Notes under the pieces: generated by a model | Database searches by the model: none | Told to the model about the DNA's origin: nothing | Seen by the model: only the letters and a program-made list of their open reading frames with translations | DNA from: Symbiodinium natans | Lineage: Eukaryota; Sar; Dinophyceae; Suessiales; Symbiodiniaceae | Length of the DNA stretch: 64,000 nucleotides | Direction: 5' to 3' | NCBI GenBank assembly: GCA_905221605.1 | Contig: CAJNDS010002402.1 | Span: 62,001-126,000 of the forward strand | Position numbers and translations under genes: made by a program | Shown here: positions 43,939 to 56,864 of the stretch, piece by piece | Layout of the letters: each line of letters starts with the position of its first letter | Position numbering within the stretch: position 1 is the stretch's first letter

Positions 43939-45249
43939 TCATCTCTCACGCCGTTTGTCATCCTCGTCGTCGCTGAAGTCGGCGTCTTCATCCATGCGAC
44001 CTCTCTCTGCCGGCTTCTTCTTCCTCTTGTCGGCATTGCCGAGCATTCTCGAAACGCCTGCTTCCGTCTTTTTGTGTCCTTGCAACACACACGGGACAAG
44101 TACTGACTACGGCTCAGAACACAAAGCAAGAAGTTACTCAATGCGCACATTCATTACATTTCATTACATTTCATTACACTCATGGCAAAGTCATATGCAC
44201 GGTCGATAGAAAACGCTAAGCTGGGAAGCTGAAGTCTGGAGCGCTCGCTTTCCTTCTTCTCTCTCTCTCTCTTCTCTCTTCTTCTCTTCTCTCTCTCTTC
44301 TCTTCTTCTCTTCTTCTCTTCTTCTCTTCTTCTCTTCTTCTTCTCTCTCTTCTTCTCTTCTTCTCTTCTTCTCTTCTTCTCTTCTTCTCTTCTTCTCTTC
44401 TTCTCTTCTTCTCTTCTTCTCTTCTTCTCTTCTTCTCTTCTTCTCTTCTTCTCTTCTTCTCTTCTTCTCTTCTTCTCTTCTTCTCTTCTCTTCTTCTCTT
44501 CTTCGTCTTCTCTTCTTCTCTTCTTCTCTTCTTCTCTTCTTCTCTTCTTCTCTTCTTCTCTTCTTCTCTTCTTCTCTTCTTCTCTTCTTCTCTTCTTCTC
44601 TTCTCCTCTTCTCTCTTCTCCTCTCTTCTCTTCTTCTCTTCTTCTCTTCTTCTCTTCTTCTCTTCTTCTCTTCTTCTCTTCTTCTCTTCTTCTCTTCTTC
44701 TCTTCTTCTCTTCTTCTTCTTCTTCTTCTCTTCTTCTCTTCTTCTCTTCTTCTCTTCTTCTCTTCTTCTCTTCTTCTCTTCTTCTCTTCTTCTCTTCTTC
44801 TCTTCTTCTCTTCTTCTCTTCTTCTCTTCTTCTCTTCTTCTCTTCTTCTCTTCTTCTCGTCTTCTCTTCTTCTCTTCTTCTCGTCTTCTCTTCTTCTCTT
44901 CTTCTCTTCTTCTCTTCTTCTCTTCTTCTCTTCTTCTCTTCTTCTCTTCTTCTCTTCTTCTCTTCTTCTCTTCTTCTCTTCTTCTCTTCTTCTCTTCTTC
45001 TCTTCTTCTCTTCCTCTCTCTCTCTCTCTCCCTCTCCCTCCCTCTCTGCCTGCTTTTTTGAGGACTTTGACTTTCTTGGGACGACAATCTCGACTGCAAC
45101 TGTAGCTGGCGCGACCGAGATGCCATTCTAGCTTGCAACGATGCATCCTGCAAAGCGCGATGCAGAGGCTGCCAAGCAAAGTGCTCCCAGAGTGCTACAG
45201 ATTCTGGGTCCTTGATGTCTTCAGGCTCCTCGGCGGGATGCGGAGGAGC
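43939..45249 (-). CDS. Charged, probably nuclear protein; two exons flank the octamer repeat
   Basis: An exon starting at 45249 after CTGAG reads APPHPAEEPEDIKDPESVAL, then WEHFAWQPLHRALQDASLQ and a Ser/Gln-rich tail to about 45050, where it runs in frame into the purine octamer repeat. A later exon, 43939-44078, starts after TGCAAG and reads KKTEAGVSRMLGNADKRKKK, then ERGRMDEDADFSDDEDDKRR and a TGA. Basic clusters followed by an acidic run suggest a nuclear protein. Whether the Glu-Lys-Arg repeat between them is translated is undecided; I favour an intron. Confidence 0.4.
44240..45040. repeat. ~800-bp polypyrimidine (TTCTTCTC)n octamer repeat
   Basis: Nearly the whole stretch is a tandem 8-bp unit CTTCTTCT with a few interruptions (CGTCTTCT near 44500, 44860 and 44880; short CTC variants near 44600). 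The + strand is all pyrimidine except rare G. Because 8 is not a multiple of 3 and no stop is present, all minus-strand frames are open, giving a spurious eight-residue Glu-Lys-Arg periodic protein. Confidence 0.9.
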
Positions 45250-45369
45250 CTCAGCGCATAACACGCATGACAGGTTCGTTCGGTTGATCGGATGAAGGCT
45301 TTGTTCGTGCGACCTGCTCCTCACTTTGGGTGGGATCAGCGCGCTCCGGCAATTCCTCTCACGCAAAAC

Positions 45370-47690
45370 AAAGAAACAAAGTCAAAGTCAAAGCGAGAGC
45401 AAAGGCTGGTGAACTGCCTCGGTTTCCTTGAAGGGCTCAGATTGCATCATTGCCTGCAACAAGAGGCAACAAGAAACGCAAGCTTTTTGCACTGAAAGTG
45501 AAGTGAAAGGCTCCTCAAGGTGCACGCTGGGATCATCTTCTGCCTGCTTTCGCATGCGGCAGCGGGTTGTTCGCCTCACGCCTTAAGCCGGTGCCTCCTC
45601 CTGTGCCTTCCGCTGTGCCTTCTCCTGTGCCTTCTCCTCTACCTTTTGAAGGGGAGCCTCACACACTTCACAGTCTGCATGACTTGATTTTCGGTCAGTT
45701 TTAGGTTACACTGGCGAAGTGGTGAGTGAGCCTTTCGCGCGGCTTCGAACTCCTGCAACGAAGAATGGGTGAAACCATGAAAACTGGGTGCCAACCGGGA
45801 GTTGGGGAACCCAGCTGACTTGGCGCCATTACAACAACACGAAGCGGAATCGTACTAGCACATACAGGAACAAGACCTGAAATTGCTCTATCAGCACGAC
45901 AGCAGAAACATGTCGAGCATCTCGAGTGCTACAAGTAGAAGAATGGCGATACTTGCAACAAGAAGAAAACAACCAAGTGAGTGGGCATTCTGCTGACGTT
46001 GACCTCAACATTGGTTCATTAAGAGCACATAAGCACGCCAAAAATACCTCGGGGTCCGCGAGGTATTCCAGCACAACAGAAACAATTTCAGTGTCGGTGC
46101 AAACGCAAACGACATGGGTCTGATGAACCCAACCGACTGAGAGTGTAAGTGTGTTTTCATCATCGGCCACACGAACGAATGGTAGGTGAGGGGTTGGGGA
46201 GGGGCAGTGGGGGGGGCGAGCCCAGACCACGAAATCCAGAACCTGGGGTCAGTCCAACGTGCTTGAGATTAGCAAGAAGCTTGAGTGTTTTTATCGCAGG
46301 CAAAACACTCAAAACTTCTTGAAACAATCTTGGCCAGAACTTCTTTACATGCCCATCCACGGCCGCCGTCAGTCCTTAAGGGCAGCATATCCACAGCAAG
46401 GGCCAGTCTCGAACGTGACTGTGCTCAGCTGTTTGGATTAACACAATTGCTGTTGTTCTTGTTTGTAAGAGCAAATGCGAAACGGATAGCGGTTCAGCTT
46501 GCGGGTTTTGCTTTGGTTTCCTTTTTGGATTGCTTGGCTTGCATCGCCATGTTGTCTGATTTGCTTGCCCGTTGGGCACAGTCATGTGATTCCACAGACG
46601 TAGGCCAGCTTTGGCGTCTCCATCTCCAGTGATGTGCCATTACAGAATCGCCAATGTATGTGCAATGTCGCCTCGTTGTGTGTCATTCATTCTTGACATT
46701 GATCTGTTGGTTCTTTATGTTTTTGCCTTCGCCTGGTCCTCTCGCGATTAGGTTCCTTCCTTCCTTCGTTTCTTGTTTCGGTCCATTCGTCCTTGCTGCA
46801 TTGTTTTGTTGCATTGCTCCGTCCTTCCTTCCCGCCTGCCTTCCTCCTTCTCCCCACCTCCCTTCGAGTGACCACGGAAAAGAGACAAGCTCTTTCACGG
46901 TTTCGTCTTTGTTGGCTGGGAGGAGTTGCTCTTGACTGGCATCCCCACCTGACTTAGACAAAATACAGCAGAGATTGGCATTCTTTGATCATCCCTAACC
47001 CTATCCTTCACAGAACGATTTCACAGCGGGGTTTCCATGGTCGGGAATAGTTCAGACTCCGTCTGAAGGGGAGCAACTTTCTACCCCTCGGCTGCGTGAA
47101 CGGGCATCGCGAACTCCCCGCTCTCATCGCGATGTAGCCTGGGTCTCAATTCGAGAGAACCCTGGCAAAGAAGGTCAAAAGAATTCTCGCTTCGTGTGTC
47201 AAGACACACGAGGAGTCTGTGGGAGGGATGGGCGGGTAAAGAATTGGAGCGCAGGCTTGAGCTGATCTTGGGAAGAGATGCATGCCAAAGAATCACGTAT
47301 GCAGCGCTCCCTGCCACTCCAAAACATACATGAAGCGGAGACACCATAACTCAACACATGAAAAAAGGTGTCCCTTCGAAGACGCAGTCCTTTGGATCAA
47401 CTCCGAGCTTGGCTGATGCCAAATGCCTCTGCTTTCGGAGCTCACCTCCCACACGGAACCACCACGAACCACTCCTCTGATTTTGATTCTCGAGACGACG
47501 GGCCTATGATTTTCTCGAGGTGTTTGCTTTCTGTTCTTGCCATCTCCACCTGCCGAGGCAACAACTCCACCTATCACAGGTTGACACTTTGCCTGTCGTT
47601 CTTCGTGAAATTCCGGACACCTCCAGGTAAGCACGCCCAGTGCTGAACATCGGCTTGAAGCCCTGAGCGGCCATGCCACATGATGCAACG
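45370..47690. other. Spacer with no firm gene
   Basis: Open frames here are short and do not match families. A hydrophobic minus-strand segment near 46340-46260 (LFQEVLSVLPAIKTLKLLAN) could be an exon but has no supporting neighbour. Confidence 0.35.
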
Positions 47691-48780
47691 TCATGGCATT
47701 TCCGTTGTGCACATGAGGCCCCGACTTTTTCCACGGCCATCATTGCCATCATTACTTTCTGCTCCCTTTCAAGAGTCTCTCGCCTGCACATTCGATCAAG
47801 TCGTTGGCAAATCAGGCAGTCGTTGCAAGCCTCTCTCGGAAGATGTCTTCAGTTCTCTTGAAGGCCTGTCACAGAATAGCAACCGTCAACATCATACAGC
47901 ATATGAGCAAAAGCGGAAGCGCCGACTGTGGCTCATTCTCGGCATGGTTCGTGATAGATGTCCTTATATATTTCATCATGATACCATGTTCCTGCTGTCA
48001 CCTCACAGAACTGCTTTTCTTGGGTTCAAGGCAAATCTGTGCCTCGCGCTTTGTCAAGCCTTCTTCTCGCATCAGCTTCAGCTGCTGGGCCACAAACTGC
48101 AGAGCGTGACGTATTGCGACAGAGGTATGGGATAGAAGCATCGCCTTCTTGCCCTCTTCCCAACATCCCAGCCCACCAGATCAGGCCTGCATAACCGGAT
48201 GGTCATCTCGATATGAATCATTTCCAGCCGACCAATCATTTCCATCGACGTAGCAGTCCTGAAGCTTGCAACAGTGTACCCATGTTTTTCATTTGTTTTA
48301 CAACATGTGAAGTATCAGAAGCTTTGCTTGATTCTGTGGGCTCCTGGAAACGGAGGTCCGGATACTTCTTAAGGAGGAAATCAACCTTGGGGGCATTCTC
48401 ACGGCTGTCTGCCTTCACAGGATCATGTCACCGAGCCACCATCTGCGGGTAGGGATTCCGAATCGTGCGTGCCTCGCATAAGCCCGGGGCTGCTTGATTT
48501 TCAAAATTTTCAGGATGAGACGGAAAGTTCTCACTGGCCGCTGGCCTGCAGGTGCAGGTTGTGGTTCTCCATTGGAGGAACCCGCTGGCACCTGATGCGG
48601 CATGCAAAAAGGGACATGCAAAGGGGCGTAAAGACGTGCCGAAAAAGTTGCCCTCAGGCTGCCACCACTCCAACCACCTGGGTCGCTCCTGAAGCTGGGC
48701 CCATTGTGCAAGAGTACCGCCAAGCAAACTCGGCCAATGCCAAGAGTCCTTCAGGAGCCCCATTTGGGTGAGCATGCGCA
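47690..48780 (-). CDS. Unassigned helical protein gene, several exons
   Basis: Exon 48344-48412 is bounded by AAG/GCA and CAG/GA and encodes 23 residues, ADSRENAPKVDFLLKKYPDL then RFQ. Other coding-like segments on the strand: TLEVVARVRMLTQMGLLKDS (near 48780), AIRHALQFVAQQLKLMREEG (near 48110-48050) and RETLEREQKVMMAMMAVEKV (near 47790-47730). All are helix-prone. No known domain is recognised and only one exon has both edges fixed. Confidence 0.35.
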
Positions 48781-48849
48781 CCCTTGCAACGACCTCAAGC
48801 GTTGAAGTTGAACATGTCACCGCTGTGTCGACGGCAGTCTAAACTAAAT

Positions 48850-51700
48850 GCGTTCTTTGTTCCTACCGCCTTCTGTTAATACGGGCATCACCCTTAGATG
48901 AAACTGTGCGACGCCTTTCAACACAGCTGTTTCACGCGCGATAAGTTCATACTTTGGCTGAGCAGGGCCCATTCTTTCCTCAGACAGCTGCACGTAATCT
49001 GCACAGACCTGCGGAACTCGGTGTATATGGCCGATGTGCACGGCAACAGCAAGCGCCACTCGACATGTTTGCTATTTGAGACGCCCTCCTAGTGTGCCGC
49101 ATACTGCAAGGCCCCAGCATCAAGCTTCGCAGCCCGCCGGAAGTTGGAACCTTGCACAGTATTCACAGCTAAAAGTCATGTGACATGTGAAGACACGGGC
49201 ATCGCCAACGCTTCACATGCAGCGGTGAGGCGGCCCCTTTACTCCCTTTGCTCTGTAATCTTTGAGAAGGCGTGTTGTGTTGAGCGGAACCTCTTCATCA
49301 AACCCTGAAGAAAAGCATCTGTCTGTCTATGAATCTATCTATACCTCTATACATATATATATATATACACTTATATATATATGTGTGTGTTGCTCATTCC
49401 TACCCATCCATGGCTTGCAGATGCAGCCGGCATGTCTCCACGGCACCTTAAATGCTAGCCTGCCCCGATTCTTGTGGCAGGGATGCCGGGACGAAAAATG
49501 TGTTCGGCACGTTCCCGATGCTATATCACATGGCCTCAAATACTCATGGCCCAGAACACAGAGCGCATCTCAAGCACCATGTCTCAAACACCACCCGAGA
49601 TTTCAAGCTTTGCCCCACCCCGACATTGACATGGATTGACCCTGGACCTATGCAAAGCTGATGCGCATCGTTCGAACCACAAATGGTACGTGCTTCTGAG
49701 CCCCGAAACCGTTGGGGTGTATCGCGGCCTTTGGCATGGCATCGATGAGACTTAAAAATGTTCACGGGTTCACAGCTTGCATGCTTGTGCATACTTGCCC
49801 ATGTGCATGTTAAGCTGTGATATGCTGGCAGCATGGGACTTCAAGTTTAGAATAAGGCTCCTGGTGTGGCGCTCCGTTCAGGGGCACTGCCTTGAGCACT
49901 GAACAGCAGCGGGCGATGGCAATCTCAATGGTGGCAAGACAAGAATCATGATTCAGAATATGCTGCTGGTTCGCTTACAACAAGAGCTGGCTGGAGTCGA
50001 CGTTGGCGAGGGCAATTTGCTTCGGACGGGACATCATAGGTTTCACGTTCTGGGCCAAGACCGCCCGATCAACGTTCAGGGATGCCCTAGCACCCCCTCA
50101 GCTCCATCTGGTGATATTTCAAGCCCGGGACACATTCCCGGTTTAGGGAGCCATCCGTGCGGGGCTTGTAGCTCCAGACCGCCTCCCGACTCTTCCCCTG
50201 CGGACGCCCATGCTTTATACATGCTGCTTTCAGACCCAACAGCTCGAGACCACCTGAGGACTGCTATGGCGCCCTTTCTGGACACTCAGGACTCTCATGC
50301 ACCAGGCCTACCTCCCGACATGCGCCCTCCCAGCTTCCTTGTGCCCCCCTGAACAAAGTTCCCTCTCATCAGACATCCAGAAGCCTGGGGGGCTTGCTTC
50401 GTGTCGACCCGGGCCGTACGCCACAGTACAGCCGAAACCGAAAACCCGGGGTGGGGCTCTAAACCCATCGGCACAGCGTTTACAGTTAGTTGGTTCCGCT
50501 CCTTGAGACGTCTGCGAAGCTCAGCCTGCAGCTGAAGAGATGATAGAGGTGCCTTACCATCTGGAGCACCATAATCCGCGCGGAGGTCTCCACTTCTGCT
50601 CTCATATAAGGCAAGGTCTGGGAACACATGTCTCCTCATGCATGCACAACTACTAGGACAGTGAGGAAATCTTTAAGCTTGTGCTCACAAATGCTGCTCT
50701 CAGGATGCGCCATTGCCTGAGTATCACTTGAACATGGCTGAGCCTTGGCGGCGATCATGTGGTAGTGTCAGACAGAACCATTACGCGAAGATGCTCTATG
50801 CAGTACACCACAAGTCAATGACCAAGCTTTTTTGTCACAGACTGCGCAGACCTGGCTTCTGCTCTCAAGGCCTTGATCCGATCCAATACCTGCGCAGACA
50901 AGCAACCCTCCAAGGGCTTTCGCAGACAAGCACACATGGACTGGCTTCTTGCGGGCAGGAAAGCCATCGACTAGAGCCGCGCAAGTACTTTCTCAGAGTC
51001 CCGAGATCTGTTTGGGAAACCGGGTAACACACACCTGATCTGATGTACCTCTGCGGTTTGCGCTGCCTCGCGGCTCTTGGCAAAGAAGGCCGCTGAGCTC
51101 CGGCGGCAGGCGTCTGTCCAGGCGGCGGTGGGGCCCAGCCCACCCTCTAGCAGCGCCCTAGCTGGGCGCCTGGCATCACTCTCTTCACTCCCTTCACTCC
51201 CTTCACTCCCTTCACTCCCTTGTGCCCGTTGAAAGGATCGTAAAACCGTAAAAGATCAAAGTCGATCCAAGTCACAGGTGCCAGCGATCCTCTAGGAGCG
51301 CATGCATGCCGTCTGACGGCTCGCGCTCACCGAGGGCACACAGGATCTTGCCAGGGCAAAGGGAAAGCGAAGGGCACAGAGCAATGGCTCATGGCTCATG
51401 TGGGAGGCCTCCTGGAGGTGATTGTGTAGGTAGGCTTCCATGGAGTCTAGGGCCGTTCTTGCTGCGTCTTTGGCAGCATCAGCCTGTCAGGACAGCAGCG
51501 CCAAGTGCCACACCGTTTTTCATAGCACATATAGCACGCAGTGTTGACTAAGAAGGTCACTGTAAGGCAAGGCCTTATCAGCCGCTGCACTCGCGGCCAG
51601 TCCTCCCATCCCGGTTCTGCGTGAAGCCATCAACAGGGGCGCCTGCAGGCCCTGCATGTCGGCTGCACATAGCTGCACCGGGCATGCACAACTTCACAAC
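48850..51700. other. Mostly unassigned stretch
   Basis: Two overlapping open frames on opposite strands compete around 49950-50640: a plus-strand 134-codon Pro/Ser-rich frame (49948-50352) and a minus-strand frame (50295-50639) with LQLQAELRRRLKERNQ. I cannot decide between them. TA/TG microsatellite at about 49347-49390; CTTCACTCCC tandem repeat at about 51180-51222. Confidence 0.35.
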
Positions 51701-51704
51701 TTCA

Positions 51705-51815
51705 CTCCGGCACTCCGAAATACTTCACGCAGGGGACCTCGATGGCCCGCTTGACTCCCATGAGGTGCTTTCGTAACTCCAGCAACAGATGCACTTCTGC
51801 GACATCTTCCACCTG
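51705..51815 (-). CDS. Possible terminal exon
   Basis: After a GTGCAG acceptor the minus strand reads VEDVAEVHLLLELRKHLMGV, then KRAIEVPCVKYFGVPE and a TGA. It is helix-prone and coding-like. It lies 0.3 kb downstream of the last methyltransferase exon, but the phase needed to join that exon (ending 52120) does not fit, so it may belong to another transcript. Confidence 0.3.
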
Positions 51816-52119
51816 CACTGCATGGCACTGCATGGCACTGCATGGCACTGCACTGCATTGCACCCCTCTCTCACACACACGGTGCACCAGGGATCCGCGC
51901 CTCGACGGCTTCAGTCTCGGAAATGCCCAGGTTGCCCAAGTTGCCCAGGTGGTCCAAGTATCCTCCGCTGGCCCCGGCCCCTGCAGCCGGGGCAATGGGA
52001 TGTTCGCCGAGATGCGCACCGGGCTCTGGGCAACACGCTCTCGAAGAAGCCGCCTGCAACTCTGAAGGTGCAGGCAGCTCACGTGAGAGCCCTGCCGCGA
52101 CATCCCTGATCTGCACTAC

Positions 52120-53199
52120 CTCATGGTCTTTTGCAAAGCCTCTTGCCAGTTGTCCTCATCGATCTCAGGATTTAGCTTGTGCAGCCGGCTGGAATCGTAG
52201 TTCACATAGATGCTATACCTGGGCGAAGCTGAACCAAAAGAGACTCCGACTTGGGATCTCGTCTGCTTCCACTGTCACAACACGTTCTGACATGAGCCGA
52301 AGCACTGGTACACCAAGTTAGGTATTCCTGGCCGAAACAGCACCTGCAAGAAGTCGCAAGGGGCAGAAGAGCGCTCTTTCAGATGTGAGCAAAGATCCAA
52401 CGTGACCTACTGCACTGCTCGCACCCATGGATGGTTTACCAACGCTGGGCTGAGCCGAGTAACTGGGTGCAGGTTCAGCAGCTCCTCCATCAAGGGTGCA
52501 TTTTCTGCAATGGTGGTGCAGAGAAAGCGAGCACCCTGGCAGGCCAGGAAGCCTGCAGCACAAACGGCGAAATGAGTCGGAGTCCGGATATGCAACATAT
52601 CGCAACCTGCAGACCAACAGCACACGCTGTGAGGCCAAAGGGCGCGCAGTGGCCGCATACTTCTCCCATACCTGCAACAGAATCGAGGTCATGGGCTGCC
52701 TCGGGTCTCGTCTTGAAGAAGTTTACACAGTTTACACTTGAACGGTGCCTCACGTGTGATGAAGGGCGGATCGATCAGGACGAAGGCGAAGGAACCTCGC
52801 AGCGCCTCTGCAGGAAAAAGAAATGAACTTCGATCCTGCGCATACTGCATGGAAAGAAAGGCCTCTGGCAAGTTCTCAGGCTCATGGAAATCATAGAAGA
52901 CAAAGCCTGGCTAAGCAGAATCAGTGATTAGGTTCGCAAGGTCTGATCTATGGCACCTGGATCTGACTCCCACTGCCGATCGAAGTCTAAGACTTTGCAT
53001 TTTCTTCGATGCTCCTGTGCACACTCACGTCGGGGAAACACTTGGTCCATCCACCAAAGCTCCAGCAGTTTCTAAGGCCGCTCAAACTCTGTCAGTGATG
53101 AACGTCCTCTGGCAGGCTGAAATACACACTCGGCGATGAGACCAGAGCTGCCGGCCCGTTAGCATCACAGATTTCTTCCACAAACGTGGACAAGGTAGG
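52120..53199 (-). CDS. EEF1AKMT1: eEF1A lysine methyltransferase 1 homologue (EEF1AKMT1/N6AMT2 family)
   Basis: Seven exons join perfectly in phase: 53107-53199 (TLSTFVEEICDANG, SSPSVYFSLPE), 52957-53014 (KVLDFDRQWESDP), 52863-52906 (GFVFYDFHEPENLPE), 52749-52805 (ALRGSFAFVLIDPPFITRE), 52636-52671 (VWEKYAATARPL), 52411-52535 (GARFLCTTIAENAPLMEELL) and 52120-52218 (YSIYVNYDSSRLHKLNPEID). The family is a seven-strand class I methyltransferase that uses SAM to methylate a lysine of translation factor eEF1A; it was first misnamed an N6-adenine methyltransferase because of its DPPF motif, seen intact here. The order SxPSVY, FEYD/LDFD, FYDY/FYDF, DPPY/F, LLCT and YVNYDS matches the human protein. 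Donors are GA, GT, GC, GC, GC, GT. The first N-terminal residues and the last exon are not resolved. Confidence 0.88.
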
Positions 53200-53209
53200 C
53201 TGGGAGAAC

Positions 53210-55790
53210 CAGTACCTCCCAAAGGCAACGAGCAAGCCGCAGCAAATGCGCCATAAAACTGCCAAGTGCACTGATTCAGATCTGCGCGTTCTGCTGTTCC
53301 CTCCAAGAAGGTCTTGGCACCATCCATTGCTTCACAATCCAGCTTGTCTATACTTCGAAACTCGAATACATAGCTACAACGTTGAATACCAGCTTTCAAC
53401 ATCTGAATCGGAAACCCACTCCAAAGTGTTCAAATTTGTCCTTAGTCAACTTGCGGTACCTTGTACCATGTTTCGATCCAGCAGGCAGAGCAGAACGTCC
53501 AGTGTCCCGACATGGTCCGTTGTGAAGCTCTTGCTGAATCTGCAATGATGACGGCATCTTGCCTCAGCGGTATTGCACCGTAGCGTGGTCATGCCAGGAT
53601 ACACTCGATGCGGCGTAAAGGCATCGCTTGTTGCTTGTCAATGGTCTGCCTGCCCTGCACCCTGTTTCAAGTTCGGACCTTTCGGATGTGTTCAGCCTTT
53701 GTAGTGGTTCTGGTGACTGTCGTTTCCCGGTGGATTTCTTCCGCAGGATTTCATTGGCTGTGACTTGCTCCAGACTTCTGTCAAGAAACATGACCAAAAA
53801 CAGATCTCAGGCGGTAGTGTCAAGTGAATCTCTCAGACTAGTGCGCCCAAGATCTCCTCGGACAAACTCCACGGGTGAAAGAGATGAAGGAAGTCAGAGA
53901 AACGAGTCAGAGTGTCAGAGAACGAGAGGGTCTCGTCGAGCGCGGTAAGAACTCTAATGCCCAGCAGCTTTGCTGCTTGGGGAATGAACCGGAATGAAGC
54001 ATGATGGACTCCTTTTCGGCACTAGATTCACTAGATGACCGCAGCTCACAACGGCCACCATGTTGGACACGAGAGCCATGAATGCAGTCGACGTGCGTCT
54101 TGACTGCACCGTCGCGCCGGATGTTGTCACAGCTGCTACGTGCATCAACTGTGCGCGAGCGTGACTTCGTGCTCGAAGTCGAGCTTGTCGACTACCAGGC
54201 AATGCGCTCATTGCTGGCAAAGGGCATCAAGCCACAGCAGAAGTTGTAGCCTAGCAAGCACAACAAAATACAACAAATTGTCCCTCCGCATCCCTCATGG
54301 CTCATTCTCTCTAGGCAAGATAGCGCTTCGACCCAGGGCGCCGGACTCAGCGTCCGCAAACCCATCGGCGCGGTGTCCGGCTGACAATTTCAGTGACATT
54401 GTGTTCTGACCATGGCAGCCATCTTTCTGCGAGTGGATACAGCATCGAGCCCCGCACCCAGCATGCGAGGTCGCCCTGGGCACCTCTACGAGTATCGCAA
54501 CCTTGAAGTATGAGCACCACTCGACATCCAGTCTTAAAGATCTTTGCTGACTTCTGAGACTCCTGCATCTCTCACAGGGGAAATAGGGGTCAAAGCAGTG
54601 GGCCTGCCAAGGACCCACGCTGCCCAACGCTGCTCGACGCGGAACTCAGAAAAAAAATGGAAGAAACAGGCGAGGAGGACCTGCGCATTGGGAGGGCAAG
54701 TTGCTGGCGGCCCAGCAAGGTGATCCATAGCCGGAAGCATTGCAGCAGCCTCGGAGAGCACAGGCAGCACAGGGAATCAAGATGACTTGTTGGCCAAGGA
54801 CTCGAAGGACCGAACATACGACATGTCTGTGCAGACACCTGCTACTTAGTGATTCGTGGCCTCAAAACGGCGAAGGTTCGCAGAGGCAGCGCAACAACCA
54901 CAGCAACTGGTAGCACCCCTCACCCGAAGACCGTCGTGCACATGGACTGTGGCGGCCTGGAAGCGAAGCCTCAGAAGCAGCGGGATGGCATGCTACCGCA
55001 ATAACTATGGCAACTATGGCATAGAAGCATGGCAAGGTCCCATGGAGTGCAAATTTCTATATCATGTAAGAGTCGTCAGTAGATGAGTGAGTGACGCACT
55101 CTCAGGAAACAAGGGGAGGGGACGTGCCCGCACGTTCACGGCTCTTCTCTCATCGAGTGATATCGTATGAAGCAGAACTGTCTCAAATGCCAGTCCAAGT
55201 GACTTGGTTAGGCCGCAGCAGGTGGCAAAGCGGATGTCTCCCATCCAGCAGCTCAGCTCCCCGATGGGAATCGCCCTGTCCAAGATGCCCTCCAGCAAGA
55301 CACGTAGAAATTGCAAGAGGGCAGGCCTGGTGTCACAGCACCGTTCACATGTGAACTCCTGCAGAACTGGATCTGTGGACATGTTGGAAGGACCCTCCTG
55401 ATTCATCACAATCTTCAGTTTGTCAGCAGGTCCTGGTCGAAGCAACCAGGCTCCGCCATAACCGGGCACCTGGATGGATTGAAACGGTCGAGCAAGATAC
55501 TGCAAGGCTTGGGAACAGAAGCTACACAGCGCATGACGCTTTTCATGTGCTGCGGAGCGTGTGCCAGCAGCTTGCATGAATTAAGCAAGAGTCAAAAGTT
55601 AAAAGTGCCGATCTCCACACACTTTACAAATTCAGGCACCCTCTGTGGATGTGTCTAAATTGTAGAGCCAGGCGTTAACTTCCTTTGAATTCGGAGCCCT
55701 GGTGCTGTAACAGGGCCGCGCACACTGTACTGTGCCTGCGGATGCCCGCAGATGCCTGCGAATGTCTGTGCGCACTGGCCTCAATCAAAA
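53210..55790. other. Spacer; 5' part of the methyltransferase gene may lie here
   Basis: The N-terminal exon(s) of the methyltransferase should lie just right of 53199, but none is clearly identifiable. A minus-strand frame at about 55520-55390 (QSIQVPGYGGAWLLRPGPAD) is protein-like and unassigned. Nothing else is recognised. Confidence 0.35.
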
Positions 55791-55798
55791 TCAGCCCC

Positions 55799-56864
55799 CT
55801 AAATGCGAAGCACTTTGCCACCCTGGCTTGCCATGTCATCGCCACGCCCCCATGAATACCCATATTCATCGCAAGTGCTTCCCCATATGCATCCCATGTC
55901 TTCACAGAAGGTGAAGCCTGCCGGGCAGGCTGTCGCTTCTGTCGTTGTAGCTGTGCTCGGGATGCTAGGCGGTACCGACGTGCTCAGCACAGGCGGCACA
56001 GGTGGCGCAAGGGTGACGATCAGCAGCGTGGTCGATGCAGTGGTTGCCACGGGATCCGTTTGCTCCCAACCTGGACACCATTGGCAGGTATCTTCAGGTA
56101 CACAGTGGCAAGCTCCACAGTCAAAGAAGTCGGCTGGGCAGCCGATAACTTGCGATGGCTGTTTCGGGCTGCTGGGTGGTGGAAGCATCGGGTGTGTCCC
56201 TGCTCCCGGACACCACTGACAGGTTGCCTCAGGAACACAGAAGCAGCTGCCGCAGTCAACAGAAGTTGATGGACAGAACGGAATGACAGAGGGATGCATC
56301 GAGATGTTTCTCTGAGGAGAGGTGGGCACCATCGGCGGCTCGCCAAGTGGGCACCATCGGCAAGCTGCTCTCGGAACGCACATGCATGTCCCACAATCAA
56401 CATAGCCGTCCGGGCATCCCGGAATACGCGAGGGCTGTGCGATCTCACTTGCATTGGTTGAATTTGGCTCAACCGGCTCTGGTGGTGCCGAGCTGTCTGT
56501 ACACCACTGACAAGTGGACCGGGGTACGCATTTGCAGTCCCCGCAGTCCACAAAGCGCCTGGGGCAATATGGGACTTCAGAAGGCCTAGCTGTGAAGTTT
56601 CTGCCAGGAACGGGTAAAGTGACATTGGGCTCCTCGCGGCAAAAGCTGCACGTAGCGGCCGGAACGCATAGGCAGCTCCCACAATCGACATAACTTGCTG
56701 GACAGCCAACTACCGATGATGGCCTCATGCCCACGCTGGATTTTCTGGTCGGCTCCTCCTCTACCTGAACCAAGGCTGTCTTAAGGTTCTCCTCCTTTGG
56801 GCTTGATCGCTGCCAGCTTCGCGTTGCTCCTGGACACCACCGGCAAGTAGATCTGGGAACACAC
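55799..56864 (-). CDS. Last exon of the Cys-module gene (five modules plus a degenerate one)
   Basis: The exon starts with the third base of a split Cys-module codon after GCGAAG, reads CVPRSTCRWCPG, and then carries five complete modules ending in CQWCPG or variants (SFCREE, QWCTD, RWCPLGE), a Thr/Pro/Val-rich linker, one degenerate module and VLRI before the stop. Its length, 1066 bp, equals one base plus 355 codons, consistent with the phase-2 intron. Confidence 0.8.

Noticed and set aside
44154-45366. 341- and 391-codon minus-strand Glu-Lys-Arg proteins
   Set aside because: All three frames are open because the DNA is an 8-bp repeat without stops; long openness is not evidence of coding. 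Only the non-repeat part near 45249-45050 looks real.
56020-56709. 229-codon minus-strand frame inside the Cys-module exon
   Set aside because: Shifted-frame shadow of the five Cys modules in 55799-56864.
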